A stretch of DNA of 64,000 bases from an uncultured Bacilli bacterium (GTDB lineage: Bacteria; Bacillota_I; Bacilli_A; RF39; UBA660): assembly GCA_934190785.1 (NCBI GenBank), contig CAKPTA010000001.1, positions 186,001 through 250,000 on the forward strand. The letters are read 5' to 3'. This document shows positions 45,659-54,092 of the stretch, in pieces. The position numbers and the translations under genes are program-made. Below the pieces are notes generated by a model, which worked only from the letters and a program-made list of their open reading frames with translations, was not told the origin of the DNA and did no database searches. The number at the start of each line of letters is the position of its first letter. Position 1 is the first letter of the stretch.

Positions 45659-46011
45659 CTTGCTATTTCATTGTTAATCCAAGCCATAATAATAGATGCA
45701 ACATAATCAACCTCCTCTTTTGTGAGTTCTCTATTCATATCTATTCTATGCCATTTATATAAACAACTTCTACAACATGTTGCTGTTGCGTGTTCTGCAA
45801 TAAAAACAGGGTGCCCCTTAAAAGGTGTTTGCTTTCCATCATTTTTAATAATATTTGGTGCAAGTCTTTTATTTATAAAATCATAAGCGTGCTTTTTTAT
45901 TTCATCTAAGCCTTTATTTTCAATATAAACAAAATCTTTATCTTTTAAGTGAAAACTACCTCTAAATTTAGATTTAGAAAGCTTATTTAATATATTGTAA
46001 TTATCATTCAT
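45643..46011 (-). CDS. DUF4186 protein
   Basis: 122 residues. Characteristic blocks: KSKFRGSFHLKDKD, KRLAPNIIKNDGKQTPFKGH, HATATCCRSCLYKWH and a final VASIIMAWI helix. The CCRSC plus nearby His suggest a metal site. DUF4186 has no known function. Nothing nearby points to a role; the metal-resistance block starts just upstream. Confidence 0.85.
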   Translation of the reverse strand: MNDNYNILNKLSKSKFRGSFHLKDKDFVYIENKGLDEIKKHAYDFINKRLAPNIIKNDGKQTPFKGHPVFIAEHATATCCRSCLYKWHRIDMNRELTKEEVDYVASIIMAWINNEIARKKTH

Positions 46012-46043
46012 ACCATTACCTCTATCAAGATTATAGCACGAAA

Positions 46044-46065
46044 GTACCGATTTTTAAATCGGTAC
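46044..46065. repeat. Perfect 10-bp inverted repeat downstream of the copper operon
   Basis: GTACCGATTT and AAATCGGTAC with a 2-base centre. Followed by CTTTTTT on the plus strand but only TTT on the minus strand, so it is a modest terminator for the minus-strand copper operon; it also lies upstream of the DUF4186 gene. Confidence 0.65.
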
Positions 46066-46123
46066 AACTTTTTTATTCAGCAAAGTTTTCATAACTGTTA
46101 TAACTATTCAAACTATATAATGA

Positions 46124-46387
46124 TCATTTTACAAAATTTAGTATAAAATCATTTTTAATTAGTAAGAGCAAGGCGGAAGCTACCCCACTTGTATAAATTA
46201 TCTCTTCTGGATATATATTAAGGAGTTTTGCTATTTTGCTTGTATATTCATCTATTTTTTCTTTTGCTTCATGTCCTAATTTATGATTTGAATTAGGGTT
46301 TGCATAATATTTTTTAGTTGTTTCACAAAATAAATTTAAAACGCTATCATCTACTTTAGTTGATGCTGCTGAATCTAAGTATATCAT
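46124..46387 (-). pseudogene. Truncated cysteine desulfurase (NifS/IscS) N-terminus
   Basis: 87 residues. The first ~70 are plainly NifS-like: MIYLDSAASTKVD, YANPNSNHKLGHEAKEKID, YPEEIIYTSG. Homology ends right after TSG, where the family goes on with A-T-E-x-N-N; an unrelated AT-rich tail runs to TGA. The PLP lysine and catalytic Cys are missing, so it cannot be an active desulfurase. AGGTGAT precedes the ATG, eight bases after the DUF2318 gene's end, so it may still be translated. Confidence 0.85.
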
Positions 46388-46394
46388 AAATCAC

Positions 46395-46862
46395 CTACTT
46401 TGTTTTCCCATTCCAATTCATAAATTTATCTTTAAAACTATCAGCGTAATCTTTTGCTATAATTATTTTGTTATTTTCTTCTTTTATCTCTAATACAGGA
46501 GTGGGATTACAGCCACCTTGTTCAACGCCTAGTTTATTTATATGGAATTTCGTTTTACAGTTTTGACATTCTAGGTATTCTCCTTTTTGAATAAAATATG
46601 AATTTTCTGCAGGTGTACATACTTGGCATGTATTTAGAGCGATTCTAACAACACCATCTGTTCCTCTTACAACAATAAATTGAATAGTAATGCCATCTAC
46701 TTCATAATTTACAAATGTGGCTGTATTAGTTACATTTGTAGTATCAATTACAATATTATCTTCACTATCTGCTTTTACCGTTATAAATGAGTTTTTATTC
46801 TTATTGCATCCTGTTATAAAAAACATTGATAAAAGAATTATTACTGCTAATATTTTTTTCAC
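46395..46862 (-). CDS. DUF2318-like Cys-rich lipoprotein of the copper operon
   Basis: 155 residues. Lipoprotein signal MKKILAVIILLSMFFITGC; the exported domain has ALNTCQVC and ECQNC pairs and the family end motif QGGCNP. Members of this family are linked to metal or iron-sulfur handling. Start GTG 46862 follows the copZ stop codon directly. In this operon a copper-binding or metal-relay role outside the membrane is a fair inference. Confidence 0.78.
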   Translation of the reverse strand: MKKILAVIILLSMFFITGCNKNKNSFITVKADSEDNIVIDTTNVTNTATFVNYEVDGITIQFIVVRGTDGVVRIALNTCQVCTPAENSYFIQKGEYLECQNCKTKFHINKLGVEQGGCNPTPVLEIKEENNKIIIAKDYADSFKDKFMNWNGKTK

Positions 46863-47090
46863 TTAATTTACCTCAATATTTAAAACAGTAAAACCTAGAC
46901 TATCTATTGTTTCTTTTATTTCGTCTAAATTAATTTTACCTTTACTTATAACCATAGCTTCCATTTTATCTAAATTAACACTTACTGTTTTAATACCTTC
47001 TATTTTTTCTAGTGCAATTTTAACTCTACCGGCACAATTGGCACAACTCATGCCATCTATTTTAATTGTTGTTTTTATATTTTTTCCCAT
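46863..47090 (-). CDS. copZ: Copper chaperone CopZ
   Basis: 75-residue HMA domain with the GMSCANCAGRVKIAL metal site, carrying Cu(I) to CopA. Start ATG 47090 after GGAGAG; the in-frame ATG 47108 overlaps copA. It sits immediately after copA in the csoR operon. Confidence 0.9.
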   Translation of the reverse strand: MGKNIKTTIKIDGMSCANCAGRVKIALEKIEGIKTVSVNLDKMEAMVISKGKINLDEIKETIDSLGFTVLNIEVN

Positions 47091-47091
47091 T

Positions 47092-49284
47092 TTAATCTCT
47101 CCATTCATTTATTCTTTTTAATCTTAGGGCATTTATAGTTACTGATATACTACTAAATGTCATAGCAAGAGCTGCTATCATAGGATTCATATTAATGCCT
47201 AATTTGGAAAATAATCCTATACTAATTGGAATCATACAAGCATTATAGAAGAATGCCCAAAATAAATTTTGTTTTATATTTTTTATTGTTTTTTTACTGA
47301 TTTTTATTAATCTAACTAAATCCATTATGTCATTATGCATTAATAATACATCTGCTGAATTACTTGCGATATCTGTTCCACTTGCTAGTGAAACACCTAT
47401 ATTAGCAGTTGCAAGGCTTGGAGCATCATTTATTCCGTCTCCAATCATACATACAACGTTGTCTTTCATAAGTTCCTTTATTTTATTTGTTTTATCACTT
47501 GGCATCACATTAGCATATACTTCGTTTATGCCTATATTATTAGCAACTAGCTTAGCTGTTTTAGCATTATCTCCTGTAAGCATAACTGTTCTAATATTCA
47601 TATGTTTTAATTTTTTTATTACATCTTTAATATTACTTCTTATTGTATCACTAACACCTATTAGTCCAATCAAATTATTTTCTTCAATAATATAGACAAC
47701 ACTCATCATTTTATCTTTTAATACTTCTTCATCGCTTTCATGGTTATTTTGAATATTAAAAAGAGAAAATAGCTTACTACTGCCCAGATAATATTTTTTA
47801 TTATTTATAAATCCTGATAAGCCAATACCTTCTATATTTTTATAATTGTCTACTTCATATAGATCTTTATAATCAGCAAAAGCACTTTTAATAGAATGTG
47901 TTGATTTAGCTTCCAAGCTAGACACTATTTTAATTAAATCATCATTTGTATAAGTACTATAATTGTATATTTTACCAATGTTAAGTTTTCCGTAAGTTAG
48001 TGTACCTGTTTTATCAAATGCAACAACATTTATTTTACTAGCACATTCAAGTACAGAACTTTTTTTTACTAATATTCCACGTTTGGCACATACACCTTCA
48101 CTTATAACAACTGCAAGGGGTGTTGCAAGACCTAGAGCACAAGGACAAGCTACAACTAGAACAGTTACAAAATGATTTAAACTTGTATTTATATCTTTAG
48201 TAAAGATCAAGTATAAAAAGAAAGTTATAAAAGCAATAACGATAATACAGGGAACAAATATTCCGCTAACAGAGTCAGCTAAAGCTGCAATAGGTGCTTT
48301 GGTATTAGTTGCTTCTACTACTAATCTAACTATTTCAGAAATAGTTGAATCACGTCCTATTTTAGTAGCTTCATATTCGATGTATCCATCTATATTTAAA
48401 CTTCCGGCATTAACAACATTGCCTTTGCTCTTTCTTACAGGAATTGACTCTCCCGTAATAAAAGACTCATCAAAATGAGCACTTCCATTTACGATAATGC
48501 CATCACTTGCTACTTTCATTCCAGCTTTACAAATTAAGATATCTTTCTTTTTTATCTCATCTATTGTTATTTCTTTTTCACCATCTTTTGTTTTAATTAA
48601 AGCAGAAGATGGTGTAATTGTAACTAAATCGTGAATAGACTCTTTTGTTTTCTCTTTACTTCTAGAATCAATGTATCTACCAAATTTAATAAAATATATA
48701 ATAATACATACTGATTCAAAATATAATGAATGAATATACTCAGAATTATTATTTATAATCATAACAGTTCCATACAAACTATACAAAAAACTAGTTAAGA
48801 CACCAATTGATACTAATGTATCCATATTTGGAGTTTTATGAATAAAATTTTTATAACCATTTTTGATAATATCAAATCCATAAATCAAATATAAGCATGA
48901 AAATATTAATAAAACAAGTGCATAATTAATAGAATTTATCTCCATATTTAGATATGGTAATTGTGGCAGGTTGAACATGCTAGCCATAGATATATATATA
49001 ACAAAAATAGCTAAAACACCAAATATAATTAAAGTGTTTTTTTTGTTATCTTTCTTTTTTGCTTTAGTTCCATCATATACACCCAAACTTTTAAAGCCTG
49101 CACTTTCAACCATTTTATTTAAATCACTTACGGTAATATTATCTTGAGCTTCTATTAATGCTTGTGCAAGAACTAAATTAACAGAAGCACTTATGATGCC
49201 TTCTTGTTTATTTAAGTACTTTTCTAGTCCGACAGAACAAGCACTACAACTCATTCCTTCGATACTAAGTATTATTTTTTTCAT
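47092..49284 (-). CDS. copA: Copper-exporting P1B ATPase CopA
   Basis: Pumps Cu(I) out of the cell. 730 residues: one N-terminal HMA domain (GMSCSACSVGL), eight membrane helices, phosphatase TGES, the intramembrane CPC (VACPCALGLATPL), phosphorylation site DKTGTLT, HP-like AKSTHSIK, and GDGINDAP. Conserved Asn/Tyr and MxxSS in helices 7-8 (FYNACMIPI, AMTFSSISV) mark the Cu(I) class. One HMA instead of two is normal for many Firmicutes. Confidence 0.95.
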   Translation of the reverse strand: MKKIILSIEGMSCSACSVGLEKYLNKQEGIISASVNLVLAQALIEAQDNITVSDLNKMVESAGFKSLGVYDGTKAKKKDNKKNTLIIFGVLAIFVIYISMASMFNLPQLPYLNMEINSINYALVLLIFSCLYLIYGFDIIKNGYKNFIHKTPNMDTLVSIGVLTSFLYSLYGTVMIINNNSEYIHSLYFESVCIIIYFIKFGRYIDSRSKEKTKESIHDLVTITPSSALIKTKDGEKEITIDEIKKKDILICKAGMKVASDGIIVNGSAHFDESFITGESIPVRKSKGNVVNAGSLNIDGYIEYEATKIGRDSTISEIVRLVVEATNTKAPIAALADSVSGIFVPCIIVIAFITFFLYLIFTKDINTSLNHFVTVLVVACPCALGLATPLAVVISEGVCAKRGILVKKSSVLECASKINVVAFDKTGTLTYGKLNIGKIYNYSTYTNDDLIKIVSSLEAKSTHSIKSAFADYKDLYEVDNYKNIEGIGLSGFINNKKYYLGSSKLFSLFNIQNNHESDEEVLKDKMMSVVYIIEENNLIGLIGVSDTIRSNIKDVIKKLKHMNIRTVMLTGDNAKTAKLVANNIGINEVYANVMPSDKTNKIKELMKDNVVCMIGDGINDAPSLATANIGVSLASGTDIASNSADVLLMHNDIMDLVRLIKISKKTIKNIKQNLFWAFFYNACMIPISIGLFSKLGINMNPMIAALAMTFSSISVTINALRLKRINEWRD

Positions 49285-49306
49285 AATTCACCTCAACTTT
49301 GTACAA

Positions 49307-49603
49307 TTATTTTATTTTTCCAAATAATTCAACGATATCATCAATAACTTCCATTTTACCATCATTAATATCTTGAACCATACATGTCTTCATATGACTT
49401 TTCAAAATTTCATTTCCAAGACTTTTTAAAGCATTAGTTGTAGATGCAACTTGCATCAAAACATCATCACAATATCTGTCATTCTCAATCATTTGCTTTA
49501 TACCGTTAACCTGTCCTGCTATAATGTTAAGTCTTCTAGTTAAATCTTTCTTTTCTTCTTCTGTTCTATGTTTAAGACGAGTACAATTACACTCTTTTTT
49601 CAT
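49307..49603 (-). CDS. csoR: Copper-sensing repressor CsoR
   Basis: 98 residues, all-helical. DNA-binding basic helix and Cu(I) ligands of the family: the first-helix Cys (RYCDDVLMQ), then HMKTC (the H-x3-C pair). Controls its own operon; the promoter directly upstream has a GC-rich CsoR-type spacer. GAGGTGGTGAT precedes the ATG. Confidence 0.93.
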   Translation of the reverse strand: MKKECNCTRLKHRTEEEKKDLTRRLNIIAGQVNGIKQMIENDRYCDDVLMQVASTTNALKSLGNEILKSHMKTCMVQDINDGKMEVIDDIVELFGKIK

Positions 49604-49621
49604 ATTATCACCACCTCTATC

Positions 49622-49650
49622 ATTATAGGTGGTGGGGGTATACCTGTCAA
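49622..49650 (-). promoter_or_regulatory. csoR-copA promoter with GC-rich operator spacer
   Basis: On the minus strand TTGACA, then a 17-base spacer GGTATACCCCCACCACC, then TATAAT. The C-rich spacer is unlike the rest of this AT-rich genome and resembles CsoR operators (TACCCC type). ACCACCT and AGGTGGT flank the -10 as an inverted repeat. Confidence 0.82.
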
Positions 49651-49664
49651 GACTTTTCTAAAAT

Positions 49665-49686
49665 AAAAACAACAAAAGTTGTTTTT
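49665..49686 (-). terminator. Terminator after gmk
   Basis: AAAACAAC-AAAA-GTTGTTTT at the gmk stop codon. Confidence 0.72.
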
Positions 49687-50356
49687 ATAATTTTATATCT
49701 TCATTTTCAAATTCTTTATTTATTAATTCTTCATGCATTAATTCTTCCATATTTTCTATATAAACATCTTCAATACGGTCAACACGGCACTTTATTGCCG
49801 TTAAAATAGCATTAAGTTTTAAGGCTGCTCTATCTACTTCATCATTTACAATAACATAATTATATTTATTTACTTCGTTAATTTCATTATATGCTGCTTT
49901 AAATCGTGCATTAGCCTTTTCGATTGTTTCCGTCTTTCTAGCAATGAGTCTTCTTCTGAGTTCCTTCATACTAGGTGGCATAATAAAGACAAATATAGCA
50001 TCTTTAATTTTATTTTTTATAATAAGTGCTCCCTGAACCTCTATTTCTAAAATAACATCTATTCCTTTATCTAATTGTTCTTTTATTTTATCCTTAGGCG
50101 TTCCATATAAATGATTATTGTATTCAGCATATTCTAAAAATTCGTCACGTGCAATTTTATCTCTGAATTCTTGTTCTGACAAGAAGAAATAATCAACGCC
50201 GTCTTGTTCTCTACCTCTTTTATCTCTTGATGTACAAGAGATAGATACCCATACATTATTATTCATTTCCTTTAATTTATTAATAATACTATCCTTTCCA
50301 GCTCCACTTGGACCTGATACAACAATTAAACTTCCTCTTCCATTTGTTTTTATCAT
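49685..50356 (-). CDS. gmk: Guanylate kinase
   Basis: Converts GMP to GDP. 223 residues. P-loop VVSGPSGAGKDS (Asp where Ser or Thr is usual after GK), SCTSRDKRGREQDGVDYFFL, LEYAEYNNHLYGTP and RLIARKTE lid region. A housekeeping gene lying between the two metal operons; no rpoZ or YloC-type neighbour follows as in Bacillus. Confidence 0.94.
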   Translation of the reverse strand: MIKTNGRGSLIVVSGPSGAGKDSIINKLKEMNNNVWVSISCTSRDKRGREQDGVDYFFLSEQEFRDKIARDEFLEYAEYNNHLYGTPKDKIKEQLDKGIDVILEIEVQGALIIKNKIKDAIFVFIMPPSMKELRRRLIARKTETIEKANARFKAAYNEINEVNKYNYVIVNDEVDRAALKLNAILTAIKCRVDRIEDVYIENMEELMHEELINKEFENEDIKL

Positions 50357-50442
50357 AAATACCCTCCATTATTAGAAATATTTTAACATATGAAAAAATT
50401 ATAAGCAATAATCATTTTACAAAAGTATAACTTGTTTTTTAA

Positions 50443-50466
50443 ATAAAAAGTAGTTTTAAACTACTC
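50443..50466 (-). terminator. Terminator of the zinc/cadmium operon
   Basis: AGTAGTTT/AAACTACT with a minus-strand T run, at the end of the ATPase gene. Confidence 0.7.
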
Positions 50467-52308
50467 TTTAAAATATAATGTTCTAATGGCATTTAAAATT
50501 GCAATAATAGATACTCCTACATCAGCAAAAACAGCCATCATCATAGAAGCAAGACCAAGTGCTCCTAAAGTTAAAAATAAGATTTTAATTAAAAGAGCGA
50601 AGAAAATATTTTCTTTAACAATTTTCATTGTTTTTAATGATATATTAATAGCACTTTTAATACTATTTAAATTATCATTCATAATAACAACATCACTAGC
50701 TTCAATAGCAGCATCACTTCCTGCTAGCCCCATTGAAATACCAACATCAGCTCTAACAAGAACTGGGGCATCATTTATTCCATCCCCAACAAACGCTAAA
50801 GTTTTACTCGTCTTTAATAATTCTTCTGTTTTATCAACTTTATCTTTTGGTAGAAGTGAAGAATAATATTCATCTAAATCAAGCTTTTTAGAAACTTTTA
50901 AAGCAACTTCTTCAGTATCTCCTGTAAGCATAACAAGTTTTTTAATATTATGGTTTTTTCTGATATTTGAAATGGCCTCTAAAGCTTCTTTCTTTATGGT
51001 ATCACTAACAACAATGTTTCCACTATACTTATTATCAACCATAACATATAAAATAGTTCCAGTAGAAGTGGTATTATCTATAGTAATACCAAATGAAGAT
51101 ATAAAATCAATATTACCAACAGATACCTTTTTGCCATTGATATTAGCCGTAACACCTTTGCCAGGTATTTCTTTTATATCTTTTATTTTAGTCTGATCTA
51201 TAGTATCACGATATGCTTCTTTTATAGAAAGAGCTAATGGATGATTTGAATGATATTCAGCATATGCTGTTAATTTAAGAAGCTCTTCTTTACTGATACC
51301 AATATTATTTATTTCATTAACACTAAACTTTCCTTCTGTAAGTGTTCCTGTCTTATCAAAAACAATAGTATCTACTTTAGATAAAATTTCTATATAATTA
51401 CTACCTTTTATTAATATTCCCTTTTTTGATGCTCCACCTATTCCACCAAAGAAACTAAGAGGAACCGATATCACAAGTGCACAAGGACACGAAATAACAA
51501 GAAAAGTAAGAGCTCTTTTAGCACATATGGCAAATGTCATACTTGGAATAATAAGTGGTGGTAATATAGCTAGTGCTAAAGCTAAAAAGACAACAATAGG
51601 TGTATAATATTTAGCAAATTTTGTAATAAATTTTTCTGATTTAGCTTTCTTATCGCTAGCACTACTTACTAGTTCTAAAATTTTTGATACGGTTGAATTT
51701 GAATAAAGTTTTGTAACTTTTATTTTAAGCATTCCAGACATATTAATTGATCCATTTAAGATATTAGATGAAGCATCTACACTTCGTGGCATGGATTCTC
51801 CTGTTAAAGCTTTCGTATCAAGCATTGAAGACCCTTCTATAACAATGCCATCTAAAGGTACCTTCTCACCTGGTCTAACAACTATAATGTCATCAATTTT
51901 GACATCATTAGGGTTTTTAGTAACAATTTTATCATCAATTAAAACATTCGCAAACTCAGGTTTTATATCCATTAAACTAGCAATTGATTTTCTTGATTTA
52001 TTAACTGCATAACTTTGAAATAATTCTCCTATTTGATATAAAAGCATTACAAGTACACCTTCTAAATATTCTTTTGTTATAAAAGCTCCAATAGTTGCAA
52101 CTGACATTAAAAAGTTTTCATCAAATAATCTTCCGTGAATTATATTCTTAAATGATTTTTTTAATATATCAAACCCTATTATCAAATAAGCTACTAAGTA
52201 AATTAAGAATCCTAAAATAAGAGAATAATTTGATACAATCAATCCTACTAATGTTATAACAGCTGAGATAATTATTTTTTTTAAATTACGTTTTTCTCGT
52301 TTATTCAT
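50461..52308 (-). CDS. cadA: Zinc/cadmium/lead-exporting P1B ATPase (CadA/ZntA type)
   Basis: 615 residues from ATG 52308 (GGGG upstream; the frame runs on to 52332 within the previous gene). Metal channel CPC in SCPCALVISVPLSFFGGIGGASKK, the pattern of the Zn/Cd class; TGES, DKTGTLT, SNHPLALS and GDGINDAP. It lacks an N-terminal HMA domain; that domain is encoded separately by the preceding gene. Regulation is by the operator upstream of that gene. Confidence 0.93.
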   Translation of the reverse strand: MNKREKRNLKKIIISAVITLVGLIVSNYSLILGFLIYLVAYLIIGFDILKKSFKNIIHGRLFDENFLMSVATIGAFITKEYLEGVLVMLLYQIGELFQSYAVNKSRKSIASLMDIKPEFANVLIDDKIVTKNPNDVKIDDIIVVRPGEKVPLDGIVIEGSSMLDTKALTGESMPRSVDASSNILNGSINMSGMLKIKVTKLYSNSTVSKILELVSSASDKKAKSEKFITKFAKYYTPIVVFLALALAILPPLIIPSMTFAICAKRALTFLVISCPCALVISVPLSFFGGIGGASKKGILIKGSNYIEILSKVDTIVFDKTGTLTEGKFSVNEINNIGISKEELLKLTAYAEYHSNHPLALSIKEAYRDTIDQTKIKDIKEIPGKGVTANINGKKVSVGNIDFISSFGITIDNTTSTGTILYVMVDNKYSGNIVVSDTIKKEALEAISNIRKNHNIKKLVMLTGDTEEVALKVSKKLDLDEYYSSLLPKDKVDKTEELLKTSKTLAFVGDGINDAPVLVRADVGISMGLAGSDAAIEASDVVIMNDNLNSIKSAINISLKTMKIVKENIFFALLIKILFLTLGALGLASMMMAVFADVGVSIIAILNAIRTLYFKE

Positions 52309-52313
52309 AATAT

Positions 52314-52535
52314 TTACCCCTTTATTACACAATCAGGTTCTATTTTTTTAGTGCACTTTTTAATTTGCTCAAATACATCTTTTTCACTAGCATAAGCAGA
52401 ATATGAAACAGTCATACTCTGCATTATAAAATTAACAGAAACATCTTCTACACCATCAATATTTTTGATAGCTTCTTCTATTTTAGCGGCACATGCAGCA
52501 CAATCTAAATCTTCTAATTCGTAAATTTTTTTCAT
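52314..52535 (-). CDS. Separate HMA metal-binding protein paired with the ATPase
   Basis: 73 residues from ATG 52535 (GGGATG upstream). HMA fold with LDCAACAAKIEEAI metal site and a second Cys cluster near the C-terminus (KKCTKKIEPDC). Its stop lies five bases before the ATPase ATG. It acts as the metal-binding domain or chaperone of the pump; in many relatives this is fused to the ATPase N-terminus. Confidence 0.88.
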   Translation of the reverse strand: MKKIYELEDLDCAACAAKIEEAIKNIDGVEDVSVNFIMQSMTVSYSAYASEKDVFEQIKKCTKKIEPDCVIKG

Positions 52536-52553
52536 AAAAGCATCCCTTTCACT

Positions 52554-52610
52554 TGAACAATCATTCAACTATTCTTCTATATTATATTTGAATTATCGCT
52601 CAAATGTCAA
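52554..52610 (-). promoter_or_regulatory. Promoter and two SmtB/CzrA-type operators of the zinc operon
   Basis: On the minus strand: TTGACA (52605-52610), 18 bases, TATAAT (52581-52586). Operator 1 (plus strand TGAATTATCGCTCA, 52589-52602) lies exactly between -35 and -10. Operator 2 (TGAACAATCATTCA, 52554-52567) lies downstream of -10 and differs from the known SmtB site TGAACAGTTATTCA only in the centre. Confidence 0.85.
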
Positions 52611-52626
52611 TACATTTCTATTATAT

Positions 52627-52655
52627 TTGATTATTTTTAAAATATCCCTTATAAT
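52627..52655 (+). promoter_or_regulatory. SigA-type promoter of the ArsR-family repressor
   Basis: TTGATT, 17 bases, TATAAT at 52650-52655; 25 bases before the ATG. It diverges from the zinc operon promoter. Confidence 0.75.
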
Positions 52656-52679
52656 ATCTAATTAGAAAGAAGGACTTTT

Positions 52680-53027
52680 ATGAACAACAAAAATACTAAT
52701 TTGCACGATGAAAATATGGTAAACCATATTAAAGAAAATATTACCTCATATAATACAATAACTGATTTATCAGACTTTTTTAAAATTCTTGGTGATAGTA
52801 CTCGCCTTCAAATTTTAATGGCTCTAGTTCACGGAGAACTTTGCGTAAGTGATCTATCTTCACTTCTAAATATGACTATATCAGCTATATCACATCAATT
52901 AAAATCATTACGAACAGCTAAATTAGTAAAAGTTAGAAAAGAAGGTAAAATTGTATATTATTCATTAGATGATGATCATATTAATACTATTCTTGATATA
53001 TCACTAGAACATATTATAGAAAAATAA
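52680..53027 (+). CDS. Zinc-sensing ArsR/SmtB-family repressor (CzrA-like)
   Basis: 115 residues, winged helix (LCVSDLSSLLNMTISAISHQLKSLRTAKLV). The last helix reads DDHINTILDISLEHIIE: the D-x-H-x10-H-x2-E order and spacing of the alpha-5 zinc site in SmtB (D104, H106, H117, E120). The alpha-3N Cys (CxC) of cadmium sensors is missing: the HTH has LCVSD. So zinc, perhaps cobalt, is the likely inducer. Divergent from the pump operon. Confidence 0.92.
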   Translation: MNNKNTNLHDENMVNHIKENITSYNTITDLSDFFKILGDSTRLQILMALVHGELCVSDLSSLLNMTISAISHQLKSLRTAKLVKVRKEGKIVYYSLDDDHINTILDISLEHIIEK

Positions 53028-53056
53028 AAACCGTTTAATTTAATTAAACGGTTTTA
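53028..53056 (+). terminator. Terminator after the repressor gene
   Basis: AACCGTTTAAT ... ATTAAACGGTT, an 11-bp stem, followed by TTTATA. Confidence 0.8.
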
Positions 53057-53202
53057 TAAATATTATATATTATACATAGTATTCGGAAAAGCTCATACAT
53101 CTTATGAGTACAAAGTTATCTATGAATCAATCTAATTAAATTATTATCAAATTTAAATTTTCAAAAAAGATATATTTCTATATCTTAATCATATTCTAAA
53201 AA

Positions 53203-53787
53203 TTATAACCATAAATTGCGAGTCAAACTTTTTTTCAATTTTAATGTTCTTTCTATTTGCTCGTTTTTTATTTTTTCATTTAATTCACTTTGTTCTATAT
53301 TATATAATTTTTCTTTGGCATAAAATAGAATATATGCATCATATATACTTAATTCAGCATAATCATTTTCTTTAGACTCTATATATTTTTTTAAATCTCC
53401 TGTTGTTCCAAAATTAGATAAAATTGAAACTGCTTTTGCCATTTCTTCTTCTGAAACTCTACTATTTACTAAATTTCTTAAAGATGTATTATGCATATAA
53501 TCTGCGACTTTATCATGTTCTTCTTGTGTGCAATCTTTATTTTTATATTTAATTAATAGTTTAGATAATTCCATTCTTTCTCTTATTTTTAAATATTTTT
53601 GTATCTTATCAACATTTATTAAATAAATGGGAAATTGATTAAGTTCATTTATATAATCAATTTCTTCTTTTGAAAAATAACCAGTAAATTTTATCCATAT
53701 TTCTAATGCATTACTAGTATTCGCATAAGAGTCACATGGTATACAATATGATAAGGTTGTAGTTTTTGGTAATATAATTCTACTCAT
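53203..53787 (-). CDS. Uncharacterised 194-residue protein
   Basis: Soluble, mostly helical, charged. N-terminus IILPKTTTLSYCIPCDSYAN has two Cys (C-x2-C) and could bind metal; the rest is Glu/Lys-rich. GGGAGGC precedes the ATG. No family recognised. It lies alone next to gene debris and the tRNA, a context typical of accessory genes. Confidence 0.6.
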   Translation of the reverse strand: MSRIILPKTTTLSYCIPCDSYANTSNALEIWIKFTGYFSKEEIDYINELNQFPIYLINVDKIQKYLKIRERMELSKLLIKYKNKDCTQEEHDKVADYMHNTSLRNLVNSRVSEEEMAKAVSILSNFGTTGDLKKYIESKENDYAELSIYDAYILFYAKEKLYNIEQSELNEKIKNEQIERTLKLKKSLTRNLWL

Positions 53788-54021
53788 TTTTAAAGCCTCC
53801 CAATTTCTTAATTATTATACACCAAATTATGATAAAAATAAATAAGAGATTCTATCATTGAAACATTATCTAATGGCAGTTTCTGTTTATTAAATTAATT
53901 ATATCTTTTCTTCAAAATTGTATTATCAAATTCCATATAATATTCAGTTATTAACAAATAGTAATCTTTTGCATAAGAATACTTACCATAGATAAATTCT
54001 TTCTATAATCTTTTTGAAACA
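53788..54021. other. Intergenic debris between the orphan gene and the tRNA
   Basis: No complete gene. On the minus strand 53895-54002 reads as 35 coding-like codons (EFIYGKYSYAKDYYLLITEY...) closed by TAA, with a stop and no start ahead, which looks like the tail of a lost gene. Nothing else was recognised. Confidence 0.4.
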
Positions 54022-54047
54022 CAAAAAAACTAACAAAATTGTTAGTT
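54022..54047 (-). terminator. Terminator downstream of tRNA-Arg
   Basis: AACTAACAA/TTGTTAGTT with a minus-strand T run (the A run at 54022-54029). A second small hairpin, CTCGGA/TCCGAG (54064-54079 region), lies between it and the tRNA. Confidence 0.75.
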
Positions 54048-54092
54048 CATTTATTGTTCTCGGAATATATTTGTCCGAGTTTCCTATCATAA

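Noticed and set aside
46070..46130. Read-through of the TGA that ends the truncated cysteine desulfurase, since the same frame continues with a coding-like 16 codons
   Set aside because: sigG also ends in TGA at its normal C-terminus, so TGA is a stop here, and the added residues do not resemble NifS.
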